Positions 19,435-29,577 are shown, numbered from the stretch's first letter. The stretch: 60,382 nt of DNA from Pseudomonas taiwanensis DSM 21245 (GCF_000425785.1 NZ_AUEC01000034.1:1-60382); one strand, 5' to 3'. Notes: generated by a model not told the origin, from the sequence alone. Translations and numbers: made by a program.

Positions 19435-20918
19435 ACTTTGCCCAGACACCTCTTCACCGTGCCCTGCAGTTACTGACACGTGGGCGTGGCTCGCGCCTGG
19501 TCGGCGCGGGGCTGTGCGTGGCGCTGCTGAGTGCCTGTACCCTGAGCCCCGACTACCATCGTCCGCAGATGAGCACCCCGGTCCAGTTCAAGCAGGCCGA
19601 AGGTTGGACCCAGGCCAAGCCGTCCGATGCCATTGACCGTGGGGCGTGGTGGGAGATCTACGGCGATGCCGGGCTCAACGCGCTGGTCGAGGAGCTCAAT
19701 CGCAGCAATCAGACCGTCGCCCAGTCCGAAGCCCAGTATCGTCAGGCCCAGGCGCTGGTGCGCAGCAGCCGTGCCTCGCTGTTCCCCAGCCTGGACCTGA
19801 CCACCAGCAAGAACCGCTCGGCCCAGGGCACCGGTAGCAGCAGTTCGAGCTTGTCCAACAACAGCAGCGGCATCCGCAACACCTACAACGCGCAGCTGGG
19901 GGTGAGCTGGGAGATCGACCTGTGGGGCAAGTTGCGTGAAACGCTCAATGCCAATGAGGCGAGCGCTGAAGCCAGTCTTGCCGATCTGGCGGCCATTCGC
20001 CTGAGCCAGCAGTCGGAGCTGGTGCAGAACTACCTGCAACTGCGGGTCATCGACGAGCAGAAGCGCTTGCTGGAGGCCACGGTGGCCGCCTACCAGCGGT
20101 CGCTGCGGATGACCGAAAACCAGTACCGAGCGGGCGTCGCCGGGCCCGATGCGGTGGCCCAGGCCCGGACCCAGCTCAAGAGCACCCAGGCCGACCTGAT
20201 CGACCTGGTGTGGCAGCGCGCCCAGTTCGAGAACGCCATTGCGGTGCTGATGGGCAAGGCCCCGGCCGAATTCAGCCTGGCTGATAACCAGTCGATACCG
20301 GCGTTGCCGGACATTCCGGTAACATTGCCGTCGCAATTGCTCGAACGTCGCCCCGACATCGCGTCAGCCGAGCGCAATGTAATGGCTGCCAACGCCAACA
20401 TCGGCGTGTCTCGCGCGGCATACTTCCCCGACTTGTCCCTGAGCATGAGCGGCGGTTATTCCAGCAGCAGTTTCAGCAACTGGATCGAGCTGCCCAACCG
20501 TTACTGGTCGGTGGGGCCATCGCTGGCCATGACCCTGTTCGATGCTGGCAAACGTAGCGCCGAGGTGGATCGCACCGTGGCGGTGTATGACCAGACGGTG
20601 GCGCAGTATCGGCAGACGGTGCTCGACAGCTTCAAGGAAGTCGAGAACTACCTGGTGCAGCTCAAGGTCTACGCCGACGAAGCGGTGGTGCGTCAAGAGG
20701 CGCTGGATGCCGCGCGTGAGTCGTTGCGACTGACCGAGAACCAGTATCGTGCAGGCTTGATTGGCTATTTGGATGTGGTGAACGTGCAGACCACGGCATT
20801 GAGCAACGAGCGCAGCGTGCTCAACGTGCTGCAGGGGCGGTTGGTCGCGAGCGTCCAGCTGATTGCCGCGCTTGGCGGTGGCTGGCAGTCCGACGAGGCG
20901 TTCGCCCGGCAGGAGTGA
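19431..20918 (+). CDS. opmB: Outer membrane efflux lipoprotein OpmB (OprM/NodT family)
   Basis: 495-aa TolC-like channel. The ATG at 19431 overlaps the muxC stop. The signal peptide ends in the lipobox LLSAC with the lipidated Cys at residue 36. Two OEP repeats each contain TENQYRAG (about residues 225 and 435), the usual internal duplication. It completes the tripartite pump as its exit duct. Confidence 0.94.
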   Translation: MNFAQTPLHRALQLLTRGRGSRLVGAGLCVALLSACTLSPDYHRPQMSTPVQFKQAEGWTQAKPSDAIDRGAWWEIYGDAGLNALVEELNRSNQTVAQSEAQYRQAQALVRSSRASLFPSLDLTTSKNRSAQGTGSSSSSLSNNSSGIRNTYNAQLGVSWEIDLWGKLRETLNANEASAEASLADLAAIRLSQQSELVQNYLQLRVIDEQKRLLEATVAAYQRSLRMTENQYRAGVAGPDAVAQARTQLKSTQADLIDLVWQRAQFENAIAVLMGKAPAEFSLADNQSIPALPDIPVTLPSQLLERRPDIASAERNVMAANANIGVSRAAYFPDLSLSMSGGYSSSSFSNWIELPNRYWSVGPSLAMTLFDAGKRSAEVDRTVAVYDQTVAQYRQTVLDSFKEVENYLVQLKVYADEAVVRQEALDAARESLRLTENQYRAGLIGYLDVVNVQTTALSNERSVLNVLQGRLVASVQLIAALGGGWQSDEAFARQE

Positions 20919-20928
20919 CAGGTACCGT

Positions 20929-20968
20929 CGCCAGCCAGCTTCTCTCTCCCGGAGCGGGCTGGCTGGCG
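20929..20968 (+). terminator. Hairpin after efflux operon
   Basis: A perfect 11-bp stem CGCCAGCCAGC / GCTGGCTGGCG with an 18-nt loop starts 11 bp after the opmB stop. There is no strong T-run, so it may stabilise the message end rather than terminate efficiently. Confidence 0.5.
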
Positions 20969-21087
20969 GTCGACCTTGACAGCAGCCTGGATCCGTTCCC
21001 ATTCGCAAAAACCCCGTGCGTTTCGCTAACGCTTGAGTACAATCGTCAGCTTTTTCCGGGCCCTTCGTCCCGACGCTGGAACTCCTG

Positions 21088-23175
21088 ATGCTGACCGGTA
21101 GCTACTCTTCCTCGCTGGTGCTGATTTCGCTGTGCGTGGCGATTCTAGCGTCCTACACCGCCCTCGACCTGACGGGGCGCATCGCCACGGCCAAAGGCCG
21201 GGCTGTTCATCTGTGGATGGTGGGCGGAGCGCTGGCCATGGGTATTGGCATCTGGTCGATGCACTTCATTGGCATGCTTGCCTTCAGCCTACCTATCCAG
21301 CTGGGCTACGACTTCGGCCTCACCGCGTTCTCGCTGTTGATCGCCGTGTTGTCCTCGGCTTTCGCTTTGTGGCTGGTCAGCCAGCCGAGCCTGCCCTGGA
21401 CGCAGTTGGGGTTCGGTGCACTGATCATGGGAGCCGGCATCAGCTTCATGCACTACACCGGCATGGCCGCGTTGCGCATGCTGCCAGGGATCGACTACGA
21501 CCCGGTATTGTTCAGCGCATCCCTGGCCATTGCCGCGAGTGCCTCGGCGGCAGCCTTGTGGATCGCTTTCCGGCTACGCCAGCATACGCCTTATGTCCGG
21601 CATGTTCGCGGCCTGGCGGCGATCATCATGGGCTTCGCCATCGTCGGCATGCACTTCACCGGCATGGCCGCGGCGAATTTTCCCGAAGGCAGTTACTGCG
21701 GTGCGTTGGCAGAGGGGCTCAAGGGTGACGGGCTGGTCTACCTGGTGCTGATCACCACGCTGGCGGTGCTGTCGGTAGCGTTGCTCACCTCGGTGCTCGA
21801 CGCCCGTCTGGAAGCGCGCACGGCCGAGCTTGCCCGCTCGCTGACACGGGCCAACCAGGAGCTGATCCAACTGGCCCTGCACGATACCCTGACCGGCTTG
21901 CCCAACCGTACACTACTGGCCGACCGCATCGAGCAAGCCATCCGCAAGGTGGCGGAGCAGGGCGGTTGTTTTGCGCTGATGTTCATCGATCTGGACGGCT
22001 TCAAGCCGGTAAATGACGCCTTTGGTCATCATGTGGGCGATCAGCTGCTCAAGGAGGTGGCGGCGCGCCTGCGAGGCCATCTGCACAGCCAGGACACCCT
22101 GGCACGGATTGGCGGCGATGAATTCGTGCTGTTGGTGGAGCTTCAGGAACCGGACGATGCCATGGGCGTGGCGGTCAAGCAGGTCAACCTGGTATCGCGT
22201 CCCTTCCGCGTTGCCGAACATGACCTGCAATTGTCGGCAAGCCTGGGCATCGTGCTTTATCCCGGCAATGGCCAGGACCAGCACGAACTGCTGCGTAATG
22301 CCGACGCCGCGATGTATCACGCCAAGAGCGCCGGCAAGAATGGCTACAGCTTCTTCGACGTGTCGATGAACAGCAATGCCCGTCAGCAGCTGCAACTGCT
22401 CCAGGACCTGCGCGTGGCCCTTGAGCTGGGCCAGTTCCGTCTGCATTACCAGCCCAAGTTCGATGCCCAGGCCTGCCGCCCCATCGGTGCCGAGGCCCTG
22501 TTGCGCTGGGAGCACCCCCAGCACGGGCTGCTGTTGCCAGACCGCTTCATTGGCCTGGCGGAGAAGACCGGTCTGATCATTCCCATCGGCGAATGGGTGA
22601 TGCAGGAAGCCTGCCGACAGATGCGCGCCTGGATGGAGCAGGGGCACGAGGACTGGCGCATTGCGGTCAACCTCTCGGCGATTCAATTCTGCCATGCCGG
22701 GCTGGTCGACAGCGTTGCCCGAGCGTTGCGCGCAAACAACCTGCCGGCCAACCGGCTGACCCTGGAAATCACCGAAACCACAGCGATGCACGATGCCGAT
22801 GCCAGCCTCACGGTACTGCAGCGCCTGGCCGACATGGGGGTCGACCTGTCCATCGACGATTTCGGTACTGGCTATTCCAGCCTGATGTACCTCAAGCGCC
22901 TACCAGCCAACGAGCTGAAGATCGACCGAGGTTTTGTGCGCGACCTGGAGCAAGACAGCGACGATGCGGCCATCGTTTCGGCGATTGTCGCATTGGGTCA
23001 GGCGTTGGGCCTGCGGATCGTCGCCGAGGGAGTGGAAACCGACCGCCAGCAGGCTTTTCTGACCCGTCTGGGGTGCGATTCGTTACAGGGTTATCTGCTC
23101 GGGCAGCCGGTGCCGGCCGAGCAGTTCATGGACAAGCTGCAGGCGTTGCGTCAGGCGAGCGACGCAGTGGCTTAA
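21088..23175 (+). CDS. MHYT-GGDEF-EAL cyclic-di-GMP enzyme
   Basis: 695 aa. The N-terminal MHYT sensor has about seven helices and the repeats MHFIGM, MHYTGM and MHFTGM, thought to bind copper and sense a diatomic gas. A GGDEF domain (about 265-425) has an intact GGDEF signature. The residue set five positions before it is HSQD rather than RxxD, so the inhibitory site looks lost. An EAL domain (about 440-690) has EALLRW, the Glu in ITET, DDFGTGYSS, KIDR and VAEGVE, so it should be an active phosphodiesterase. The enzyme is probably bifunctional. A TACAAT at 21037-21042 could be its -10 element. Confidence 0.93.
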   Translation: MLTGSYSSSLVLISLCVAILASYTALDLTGRIATAKGRAVHLWMVGGALAMGIGIWSMHFIGMLAFSLPIQLGYDFGLTAFSLLIAVLSSAFALWLVSQPSLPWTQLGFGALIMGAGISFMHYTGMAALRMLPGIDYDPVLFSASLAIAASASAAALWIAFRLRQHTPYVRHVRGLAAIIMGFAIVGMHFTGMAAANFPEGSYCGALAEGLKGDGLVYLVLITTLAVLSVALLTSVLDARLEARTAELARSLTRANQELIQLALHDTLTGLPNRTLLADRIEQAIRKVAEQGGCFALMFIDLDGFKPVNDAFGHHVGDQLLKEVAARLRGHLHSQDTLARIGGDEFVLLVELQEPDDAMGVAVKQVNLVSRPFRVAEHDLQLSASLGIVLYPGNGQDQHELLRNADAAMYHAKSAGKNGYSFFDVSMNSNARQQLQLLQDLRVALELGQFRLHYQPKFDAQACRPIGAEALLRWEHPQHGLLLPDRFIGLAEKTGLIIPIGEWVMQEACRQMRAWMEQGHEDWRIAVNLSAIQFCHAGLVDSVARALRANNLPANRLTLEITETTAMHDADASLTVLQRLADMGVDLSIDDFGTGYSSLMYLKRLPANELKIDRGFVRDLEQDSDDAAIVSAIVALGQALGLRIVAEGVETDRQQAFLTRLGCDSLQGYLLGQPVPAEQFMDKLQALRQASDAVA

Positions 23176-23432
23176 CCTGCGTCGCGCAGTGCCATGGCAG
23201 GCACGAACGCCTCCATCTCGGCCTCGACGGCTTCGATGATCCGTTCCACGTCGGAGGCCGCCATGATGGCTGCGCAGGGGATACCGGCAATGGCGAGCAG
23301 GGTTTGCCCCGTGGCGCGGTCGAACAGGCGGGCGACCATGCTGCGCGGTGCATCCATGCTGGCCTCGAAGCCCAGCGGATGGAAATGCCAACGCATCACC
23401 TGGCAGGCGTTGGGGAACGTCATTTTGTTCAA
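23172..23432 (-). CDS. Small DUF1652-type protein, TTG start
   Basis: About 86 aa, function unknown. The core ARLFDRATGQTLLAIAGIPC resembles DUF1652 proteins, small Pseudomonas proteins of unknown role. A TTG at 23432 sits 7 nt after AAGGAGG, which fits better than the ATG at 23423 (15-16 nt after it), so TTG is the likely start. The longer frame from 23504 has no ribosome site. The stop overlaps the end of the convergent c-di-GMP gene by 4 bp. Confidence 0.7.
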   Translation of the reverse strand: MNKMTFPNACQVMRWHFHPLGFEASMDAPRSMVARLFDRATGQTLLAIAGIPCAAIMAASDVERIIEAVEAEMEAFVPAMALRDAG

Positions 23433-23727
23433 GCCAGCCTCCTTGTCCAGTCCTGGACGCCTCGTTTGGATGGCCGCATGCGCGGTTGCCGGGAACTTAA
23501 CCATAGCACTTGGATCGCCATTGTCCCGCGCCGCTCAAGACAATTGCATGAAGGCTTGAAGGCGGTCACAGATCCGTCATGCCTACCATTGGGCTATTAA
23601 CGTCCAGGCAAACGTTTTCCTTCGCGGCCTGCCGCTAGCTGAGCCGTGGCCTCTGCTATGTTTAACCCCAGTTGGCGCACAGCGTTTTCGGACGAGCGGT
23701 GCGGGCTGGGCAGACAGGGAGACAGTC

Positions 23728-24957
23728 ATGCGCTATTCCACGCTCACGCAATGCATCGCCGGGGACGCCAGCTCTGCCTGGGACATCCATTATCAGGCTC
23801 AGGCCCTGCGACGCGAAGGGCGAGAGATCTTCCTGCTGTCGGTGGGCGACCCCGATTTCGACACGCCCAGACCCATCGTCGAGGCGGCGGTCAGCAGCCT
23901 GCGCCGCGGCGATACCCATTACAGCGATGTGCGCGGCAGCCTGGCCTTGCGTCAGGCCATTGCCCGGCGTAGCGGCCCGCAAGTCACGGCGGACCAAGTG
24001 GTGGTGCTGGCGGGCGCGCAGTGTGCCTTGTACGCCGTCGCCCAATGCCTGTTCGAGGCGGGAGACGAGGTGATCGTCGCCGAACCCATGTACGTTACCT
24101 ACCCTGCGGTACTCGCCGCCTGTGGGGCGCTACCGGTCGTGGTGTCGGTCAGCCCCGAGCAGGGGTTCCGGCTCGATCCGCTGGCCGTGGCCCGGGCCGT
24201 CACCCCCCGTACCCGGGGCTTGTGGCTCAATACCCCGCACAATCCCACCGGCGTCGCCATCCCAGCCCAGGACATGGCGCAACTCGCGCAGCTATGCCGC
24301 GAGCACGACCTGTGGCTAGTGTGCGACCAGGTCTACAGCGGGTTGTTGTTCGAGGGCGAGGTGATCGACCCGACCAGCCTGCCGGGCATGGCCGAGCGCT
24401 GCGTGATCATCGACAGCCTGTCCAAGTCCCATGCCATGAGCGGCTGGCGAATCGGTTGGGTGGTCGGACCGCTCCCGCTCGCCGCGCACTTGGCCAACCT
24501 GGCCATGGCCATGCTGTTCGGCTTGCCGGAGTTTGTGATGCAGGCAGCCTGTGTTGCGTTGGAAGGAGACCTGCCGGCGGTGCGGGAGATGCGCGAAGCG
24601 TATCGACAGCGTCGTGACCGGGTGTGCTCGGTCCTGGCCGATTGCCCGGGGGTCAGGGCTCACAAGCCCGCAGGCGGCATGTTCGTCATGCTCGACATCA
24701 GCGCGACCGGGCTTAGTGCCCAGGCGTTCGCCCAGCGTCTGCTAATGGAGGAGGGCGTAGCGCTGCTACCGGGCGATGCCTTTGGCCCCAGCGCGGCAGG
24801 GCATGTACGCATGGGGCTGGTGCTGGAGACTGGTCAGTTGGAGGACGTTTGTCGCCGTGTCGCTGCTTGTGCCTGGCGTGCGCTAGCCCAGCAACCCGGC
24901 GGCGATGTTGATCGTGAACCCCAGGATGGCCGTATTGAACACGAAACCTACCAATGA
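23728..24957 (+). CDS. aruH: Arginine:pyruvate transaminase AruH
   Basis: 409-aa class I/II PLP aminotransferase. The opening [20 protein letters not shown] and [12 protein letters not shown] are close to AruH, which starts the arginine transaminase pathway (L-arginine + pyruvate to 2-ketoarginine + alanine). PLP contacts include NTPHNPTG and the Schiff-base lysine at about residue 233 in [16 protein letters not shown]. The partner aruI (2-ketoarginine decarboxylase) is not in this window, so the gene stands apart from its pathway. The last 75 bp overlap the convergent DUF1345 gene. Confidence 0.85.
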   Translation: MRYSTLTQCIAGDASSAWDIHYQAQALRREGREIFLLSVGDPDFDTPRPIVEAAVSSLRRGDTHYSDVRGSLALRQAIARRSGPQVTADQVVVLAGAQCALYAVAQCLFEAGDEVIVAEPMYVTYPAVLAACGALPVVVSVSPEQGFRLDPLAVARAVTPRTRGLWLNTPHNPTGVAIPAQDMAQLAQLCREHDLWLVCDQVYSGLLFEGEVIDPTSLPGMAERCVIIDSLSKSHAMSGWRIGWVVGPLPLAAHLANLAMAMLFGLPEFVMQAACVALEGDLPAVREMREAYRQRRDRVCSVLADCPGVRAHKPAGGMFVMLDISATGLSAQAFAQRLLMEEGVALLPGDAFGPSAAGHVRMGLVLETGQLEDVCRRVAACAWRALAQQPGGDVDREPQDGRIEHETYQ

Positions 24958-25563
24958 GTGCGCCAGCACTACCCGTCGCAAAGCCCGCCCTGCGACGCCG
25001 ACATCCGACGTTTGCACCGCCACGTTGAGGGTGAACGAGAAATAGTGGAAGTCCCAGTAATCCGGGTTGCATTCATTGTCCGCGAAGCGCAGGGGCGGTG
25101 CCTTGCCATCGTCGGTGTAGAACAGGCGGGCGTAGTGCAGGCTGAAGATGCAGCCAATCATCAACCAGGAGCCAGCAACGGTCAGCCCAGTATAGAGGTA
25201 GTGCAGGACAAGGTCGCTGCCGTGCAGCCCGCGGCTGGATACCAACTGCAGGGTGACCGCCGCCAGGCTGGCGATGGCTGCGATGCAGACGGTGAACAGC
25301 ACCAGGCCTGCGTTCTCGTCTTCGATGCGGGCGACCCGGCGCACGGTATCGGGACTGGCCCGCCAGGTCAGCCACAATACCAGCAACAGGTAAAGCCAGA
25401 CGCCGATGTTCCAGCCGATCAGCACCTGCTGGACGGTATCGTCGGCGGGAACCAGCCAGGCGCCGACAACGCCTGCCAGGGTGGCGATGCTCAGGCGGGG
25501 ATGGGTGCGGGTCAGTCGATGGAACGCCATGCGGCCTCGGCGATGGGGAGTCATGGCTACCAC
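24883..25563 (-). CDS. DUF1345 inner membrane protein
   Basis: 226 aa with five or so hydrophobic helices (for example [12 protein letters not shown] and [18 protein letters not shown]). The conserved C-terminal [19 protein letters not shown] is typical of DUF1345 proteins. Function unknown. The start may be the ATG at 25563 or the one at 25554. It overlaps aruH tail-to-tail by 75 bp and is divergent from the recombinase gene 22 bp away. Confidence 0.82.
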   Translation of the reverse strand: MVAMTPHRRGRMAFHRLTRTHPRLSIATLAGVVGAWLVPADDTVQQVLIGWNIGVWLYLLLVLWLTWRASPDTVRRVARIEDENAGLVLFTVCIAAIASLAAVTLQLVSSRGLHGSDLVLHYLYTGLTVAGSWLMIGCIFSLHYARLFYTDDGKAPPLRFADNECNPDYWDFHYFSFTLNVAVQTSDVGVAGRALRRVVLAHSLVGFVFNTAILGFTINIAAGLLG

Positions 25564-25584
25564 GATAGCCTATGGGGTACCATC

Positions 25585-26607
25585 ATGGGCCGTGCCACCG
25601 TCAAACCCCTTGAATATCAAGGTGATGGCATTGATTCGCTTCACGCCTGGCGTGGCGTCACGCCGCCCTGGGCTTCGCTACAGGATCACGTTTTGTCCGA
25701 CCTCACGCAAAACCCGCTGCTGCAGTACCTGGCCCGGCTGGCGCCCTCCAGCCAACAGACGATGCGCTACATTCTCCAGGATGCCGCCGACCGGCTTGGT
25801 TTCGTCGATTACGATATCGTCGATGTACCCTGGCACCAGCTCGAGCCTGGGCATGTCATCGGTCTGGTGGCCGCGTTGCGGTCGGACGGTTACGCGCCGA
25901 ACAGTTCGTCGTTGTACGTCAATGCGGTGCGCGGGGTGATGAACGAAGCCTGGCGCCAGGGGCTGATCGAGCATGAGCGGCTGCTTCGAATCCGCGAAGT
26001 CAAGCCAGACACCGGCAGCCGTCTGCCACCGGGGCGCAACCTGCGACGCAGTCTGATTCGCGAACTGATGGACGTCTGTGCAGCCGACCCACGCCCACAA
26101 GGCGTGCGTGACGCGGCGATCATTGCGCTGTTGTATGGCACCGGCATGCGCAAGTCCGAGTCGGTGGACATCGACCTGACACAGGTCGATTTCATCGAAC
26201 GCAGCTTGCAGGTGGTGGGCAAGGGTAATCGGCAGTTGGTCAAGTACGCGCCAGCCTGGGCCTTCGAAAAGCTTCAGGCCTGGCTCGACCTTCGTCGCCA
26301 GGCGTTGCCCGAGGGGGCTGCGGACGACCCGTTCCTGTTCAACCGTATCCGCCGTGGCAACCACATCACCCGCGCGCGCATCACCAAGCATGCGATCTAC
26401 TACATCGCTCGCCAACGCGGTGCCCAGGTGGGGGTCAAGATCATGCCCCATGATTTTCGCCGTGCGTTCATCACCCGGGTGATCGAAGAGCACGACCTGT
26501 CGATTGCCCAGAAGCTTGCGCACCATGCCAACATCCAGACCACTGCCAGCTATGATCGGCGGGATGACAACGAACGGCGGCGTGCGGTCGATCGCTTCGA
26601 TTACTGA
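25585..26607 (+). CDS. Orphan tyrosine recombinase / integrase
   Basis: 340 aa. An N-terminal SAM-like core-binding domain (about 30-140) precedes a catalytic domain with Arg in YGTGMRKSE, Lys near VGKGNRQ, the HxxR in PHDFRRAF, His in LAHHANIQTTASYDRR and the nucleophile Tyr in the same segment. All catalytic residues are present. There is no phage, cassette array, excisionase or duplicated attachment site nearby, and both flanks are ordinary chromosomal genes. It could be a domesticated recombinase or the last gene of a lost element. The ATG at 25585 is preferred over the long upstream frame. Confidence 0.88.
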   Translation: MGRATVKPLEYQGDGIDSLHAWRGVTPPWASLQDHVLSDLTQNPLLQYLARLAPSSQQTMRYILQDAADRLGFVDYDIVDVPWHQLEPGHVIGLVAALRSDGYAPNSSSLYVNAVRGVMNEAWRQGLIEHERLLRIREVKPDTGSRLPPGRNLRRSLIRELMDVCAADPRPQGVRDAAIIALLYGTGMRKSESVDIDLTQVDFIERSLQVVGKGNRQLVKYAPAWAFEKLQAWLDLRRQALPEGAADDPFLFNRIRRGNHITRARITKHAIYYIARQRGAQVGVKIMPHDFRRAFITRVIEEHDLSIAQKLAHHANIQTTASYDRRDDNERRRAVDRFDY

Positions 26608-26690
26608 AAAAGCGCCGGTGCCCAAGGCATTCCCATGCGCAGGCTTTTCCCCTATTGTCGGTGACTCCCAACCAAGCGATTGGCAGTGAC

Positions 26691-27437
26691 ATGGACAACG
26701 TTATCGTCATCACCGGTGCCAGCCGTGGCATCGGCGCCGCAACGGCATTGTTGGCGGCAAAGCAGGGTTACCGTATCTGTATCAATTACCACGCCGATGA
26801 TCAGGCCGCCGAGAGCGTTCTGGCCCAGGTCCGGGCGTTGGGCGCCGACGCCATTGCCGTGCGTGCCGATGCCAGCGTCGAGGATGAGGTGATCCAGTTG
26901 TTCCAGCGGGTCGACCACGATCTCGGTCCGGTCACCGCGCTGGTCAACAATGCCGGCACCATCGCCCAGCAAAGCCGGGTCGAGGACATGTCGGAGTTTC
27001 GCCTGCTCAAGGTGATGAAAACCAATGTGGTCGGGCCGATGCTATGCGCCAAGCACGCGCTGCGGCGTATGTCCCGACGCCACGGCGGTCAGGGCGGCGC
27101 CATCGTCAATGTCTCATCGGTGGCGGCGCGCCTGGGTTCTCCTAACGAATACGTCGACTATGCCGCATCCAAAGGGGCGCTCGATACCTTCACCCTCGGC
27201 CTGGCCAAAGAGGTGGCGGGCGAGGGCGTGCGCGTCAACGGTGTGCGGCCCGGCTACATCCACACCGGTTTCCATGCCCTGTCCGGCGACCCGGGGCGGG
27301 TGAGCAAGCTCGAACCGGGCCTGCCCATGGGGCGCGGGGGGTACCCCGAGGAAGTCGCCGAGGCGATTCTCTGGCTGCTATCGGACAGGGCGTCCTATTC
27401 CACCGGCAGTTTCATCGACCTCGGCGGTGGGCGCTAA
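26691..27437 (+). CDS. Short-chain dehydrogenase/reductase
   Basis: 248-aa classical SDR. The cofactor motif TGASRGIG is at residues about 8-15, NNAG at about 87-90, and the catalytic YAASKG follows a Ser in VNVSSVAARLG. The C terminus ends in the usual FIDLGGGR. It resembles sugar dehydrogenase-like/YgfF-type SDRs; the substrate cannot be told. It starts 83 bp after the recombinase gene on the same strand and converges on the histidine kinase gene. Confidence 0.9.
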   Translation: MDNVIVITGASRGIGAATALLAAKQGYRICINYHADDQAAESVLAQVRALGADAIAVRADASVEDEVIQLFQRVDHDLGPVTALVNNAGTIAQQSRVEDMSEFRLLKVMKTNVVGPMLCAKHALRRMSRRHGGQGGAIVNVSSVAARLGSPNEYVDYAASKGALDTFTLGLAKEVAGEGVRVNGVRPGYIHTGFHALSGDPGRVSKLEPGLPMGRGGYPEEVAEAILWLLSDRASYSTGSFIDLGGGR

Positions 27438-27445
27438 GCCCGCCG

Positions 27446-29569
27446 TCACTTCTGCCCATTGTCGAGCAACTGGCGCACCTGGTCAGCCAGTGCTCCGAGT
27501 TCGAAGGGCTTGGTCAGAACGCGCGTGCCCTGGAGCAGTTGCCCCTCGCTAAGCGCCGCACTCTCGTCGTAACCGGTGATGAACAGCACGCTCAGGTCCG
27601 GGTAGCGGGCCCGGCAGCGCTCGGCCAATTGGCGACCATTGATCCCGCCGGGCAGGCCAATGTCGCTGAGCAGCAGGTCGGGCCGTTCGCCATTTTGTAG
27701 ATGATCCAGTGCCGCCAGGCCGTTTTCGAATGCCTCGACCTGGTACCCCAGCTCTTCCAGCACCTCGCTGACCACCATGCGCAGCGCCACTTGGTCCTCT
27801 ACCAGGAGGATTCGCTGGCCGCTCGGGTGTGTGGACGCTGTCGGATTGCTTGCCGATTCGACACTGCAAGCAACCGGCTGCTCGTAATGGCGAGGCAAGT
27901 AGAGTGCTACCTCGGTGCCCTCGCCGAGGGTCGAGCGCAGGCGCATTTGCCCGCCGGACTGGCGCACGAAACCGTAGGTCATCGACAACCCCAGCCCCGT
28001 CCCTTGGCCCATCGGCTTGGTGGTGAAGAACGGATCCACCGCCCTTGCCATCACCTCCGGCGTCATCCCACGGCCGTTGTCCGAGATGGTCAGGCACACA
28101 TATTCACCGGAAGGCAGCTCCACTGCACGTGCCTGGTCGGCATCCAGCACCCGATTCTCGCCCTCGATGACGATGGTGCCACCAGCAGGCAGCGCATCGC
28201 GAGCGTTGATGCACAGGTTCAGCAGAGCACTTTCCAGCTGAGGTGGATCGATGAACACCGGCCACAGGGGCGAATGGAACCGACTGCTCAACTCAATCGA
28301 TGGCCCGATGGAGCGGCGCACCAATTCCTCCATGTCATGCACGAGCGCGGTGATGTGGGTGGAACGTGGTTGCAGGGTTTGCTGGCGGGAGAAGGCCAGC
28401 AGGCGGTGCACCAGCGATGAGGCGCGCTTGGCCGAGCTGTTGGAAAGGTCGAGCAAGCGGTGCAGGTCGTCGTACTGCTCCCGGGCCAGGCGCTGGCGCA
28501 TCAGGTCCTGGGCGCCAAGTATGCCGCCGAGCAGGTTGTTGAAATCATGGGCGATACCGCCGCTGAGCTGTCCCACGGCCTCCATTTTCTGTGCCTGGCG
28601 CAAGGCTTCTTCGGCCTTTAGCCGCCGTTGCTGCTCCTGGAAACGCTCGGTGACGTCGTAGGCGAACAGGTAAGCGCCCTGGATCGTGCCGTCATGGTCG
28701 CGCAAGGCGTTGAAGTGCAGCTCGAAGTGGCGCACGTAGTGCTCGCTGCCGAAGACGCTCATTTCGAGGAAGCGCTCGCCTGCCAGGGCCCGACGCCACA
28801 TTGGCAGGAACCGCGCGCGGTCGTCATCGGCATCGCCCATCAGGGCCGGCATGGACGCACCGACTTGCGGCGTGTGCCCATACAGTTTGTGGAAGTCTTC
28901 CTTGGCCTGCCGGTTGACGGCCAACCAGCGCATGTCGGTGTCGACCACATGCACATTGACCACGCTGTGCTCGATCAACTCGGCAAATAGCCGGCGTTCG
29001 GCCAGTGCTTCGCTAACCCGTTGCTCGAGTTCCTCGTTTAGCCGCTGCAGGGCAAGCTCGGCCTTGCGGCGTTCGGTGACATCCTTGAACAGCACCGCGA
29101 CCTGACGTTTCTCGGGGGGCTCGACACGAAAGGTGGTGACCGAAAGTACACGGCCGGTGGCGACCAGTTCCTGCTCGAAGTGCAGCGGTTCGCCGGTGCG
29201 CAGCACCGCGCCGTAGCGCTCCACCCAGTCATCGGCCTCGTCGGGGACCATCTGGCGAAGCTTTTGCCCCACAACGTTGGGGATGCCGGCGTGCTTGGTG
29301 TAGGCGGCATTGGCCAGCACATGCACATAGTCGCTCAGTGGGCCATGGGGGCCATCGAAGAACTCGATGATGCAGAAGCCTTCGTCCATGGTGTCGAACA
29401 GGAAGCGATAGAGACCATCACCGAGCGTCTGTTGCTGCGCCAGCGTGGCTTCGAGTTGGCTGGTGCGCTGTTGCAGTGCGTCGAGTTGCTGGCGCAAATG
29501 GAGCAATTCGCGAGAGGGCATGCGGTCGTCCGACAGTGGGGCATGGCCCCACTGTAGCCTGCCCGTCAT
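27446..29569 (-). CDS. Soluble PAS hybrid histidine kinase
   Basis: 707 aa without membrane helices. An N-terminal coiled coil (about 18-50) leads into two PAS-type domains (about 55-180 and 205-320). The HisKA box is GGIAHDFNNLLGG, the ATPase boxes are NLCINARDALP, SDNGRGMTPEV and GQGTGLGLSMTYG, and a receiver domain has the phosphoacceptor in LLLSDIGLPGG. It resembles blue-light/redox-type PAS hybrid kinases, but no flavin cysteine motif (GRNCRFLQ) is seen. It starts 8 bp after the MocR gene stop. An alternative ATG is at 29521; neither has a good ribosome site, so coupling to the upstream gene is likely. Confidence 0.9.
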   Translation of the reverse strand: MTGRLQWGHAPLSDDRMPSRELLHLRQQLDALQQRTSQLEATLAQQQTLGDGLYRFLFDTMDEGFCIIEFFDGPHGPLSDYVHVLANAAYTKHAGIPNVVGQKLRQMVPDEADDWVERYGAVLRTGEPLHFEQELVATGRVLSVTTFRVEPPEKRQVAVLFKDVTERRKAELALQRLNEELEQRVSEALAERRLFAELIEHSVVNVHVVDTDMRWLAVNRQAKEDFHKLYGHTPQVGASMPALMGDADDDRARFLPMWRRALAGERFLEMSVFGSEHYVRHFELHFNALRDHDGTIQGAYLFAYDVTERFQEQQRRLKAEEALRQAQKMEAVGQLSGGIAHDFNNLLGGILGAQDLMRQRLAREQYDDLHRLLDLSNSSAKRASSLVHRLLAFSRQQTLQPRSTHITALVHDMEELVRRSIGPSIELSSRFHSPLWPVFIDPPQLESALLNLCINARDALPAGGTIVIEGENRVLDADQARAVELPSGEYVCLTISDNGRGMTPEVMARAVDPFFTTKPMGQGTGLGLSMTYGFVRQSGGQMRLRSTLGEGTEVALYLPRHYEQPVACSVESASNPTASTHPSGQRILLVEDQVALRMVVSEVLEELGYQVEAFENGLAALDHLQNGERPDLLLSDIGLPGGINGRQLAERCRARYPDLSVLFITGYDESAALSEGQLLQGTRVLTKPFELGALADQVRQLLDNGQK

Positions 29570-29577
29570 GGTGGCGG

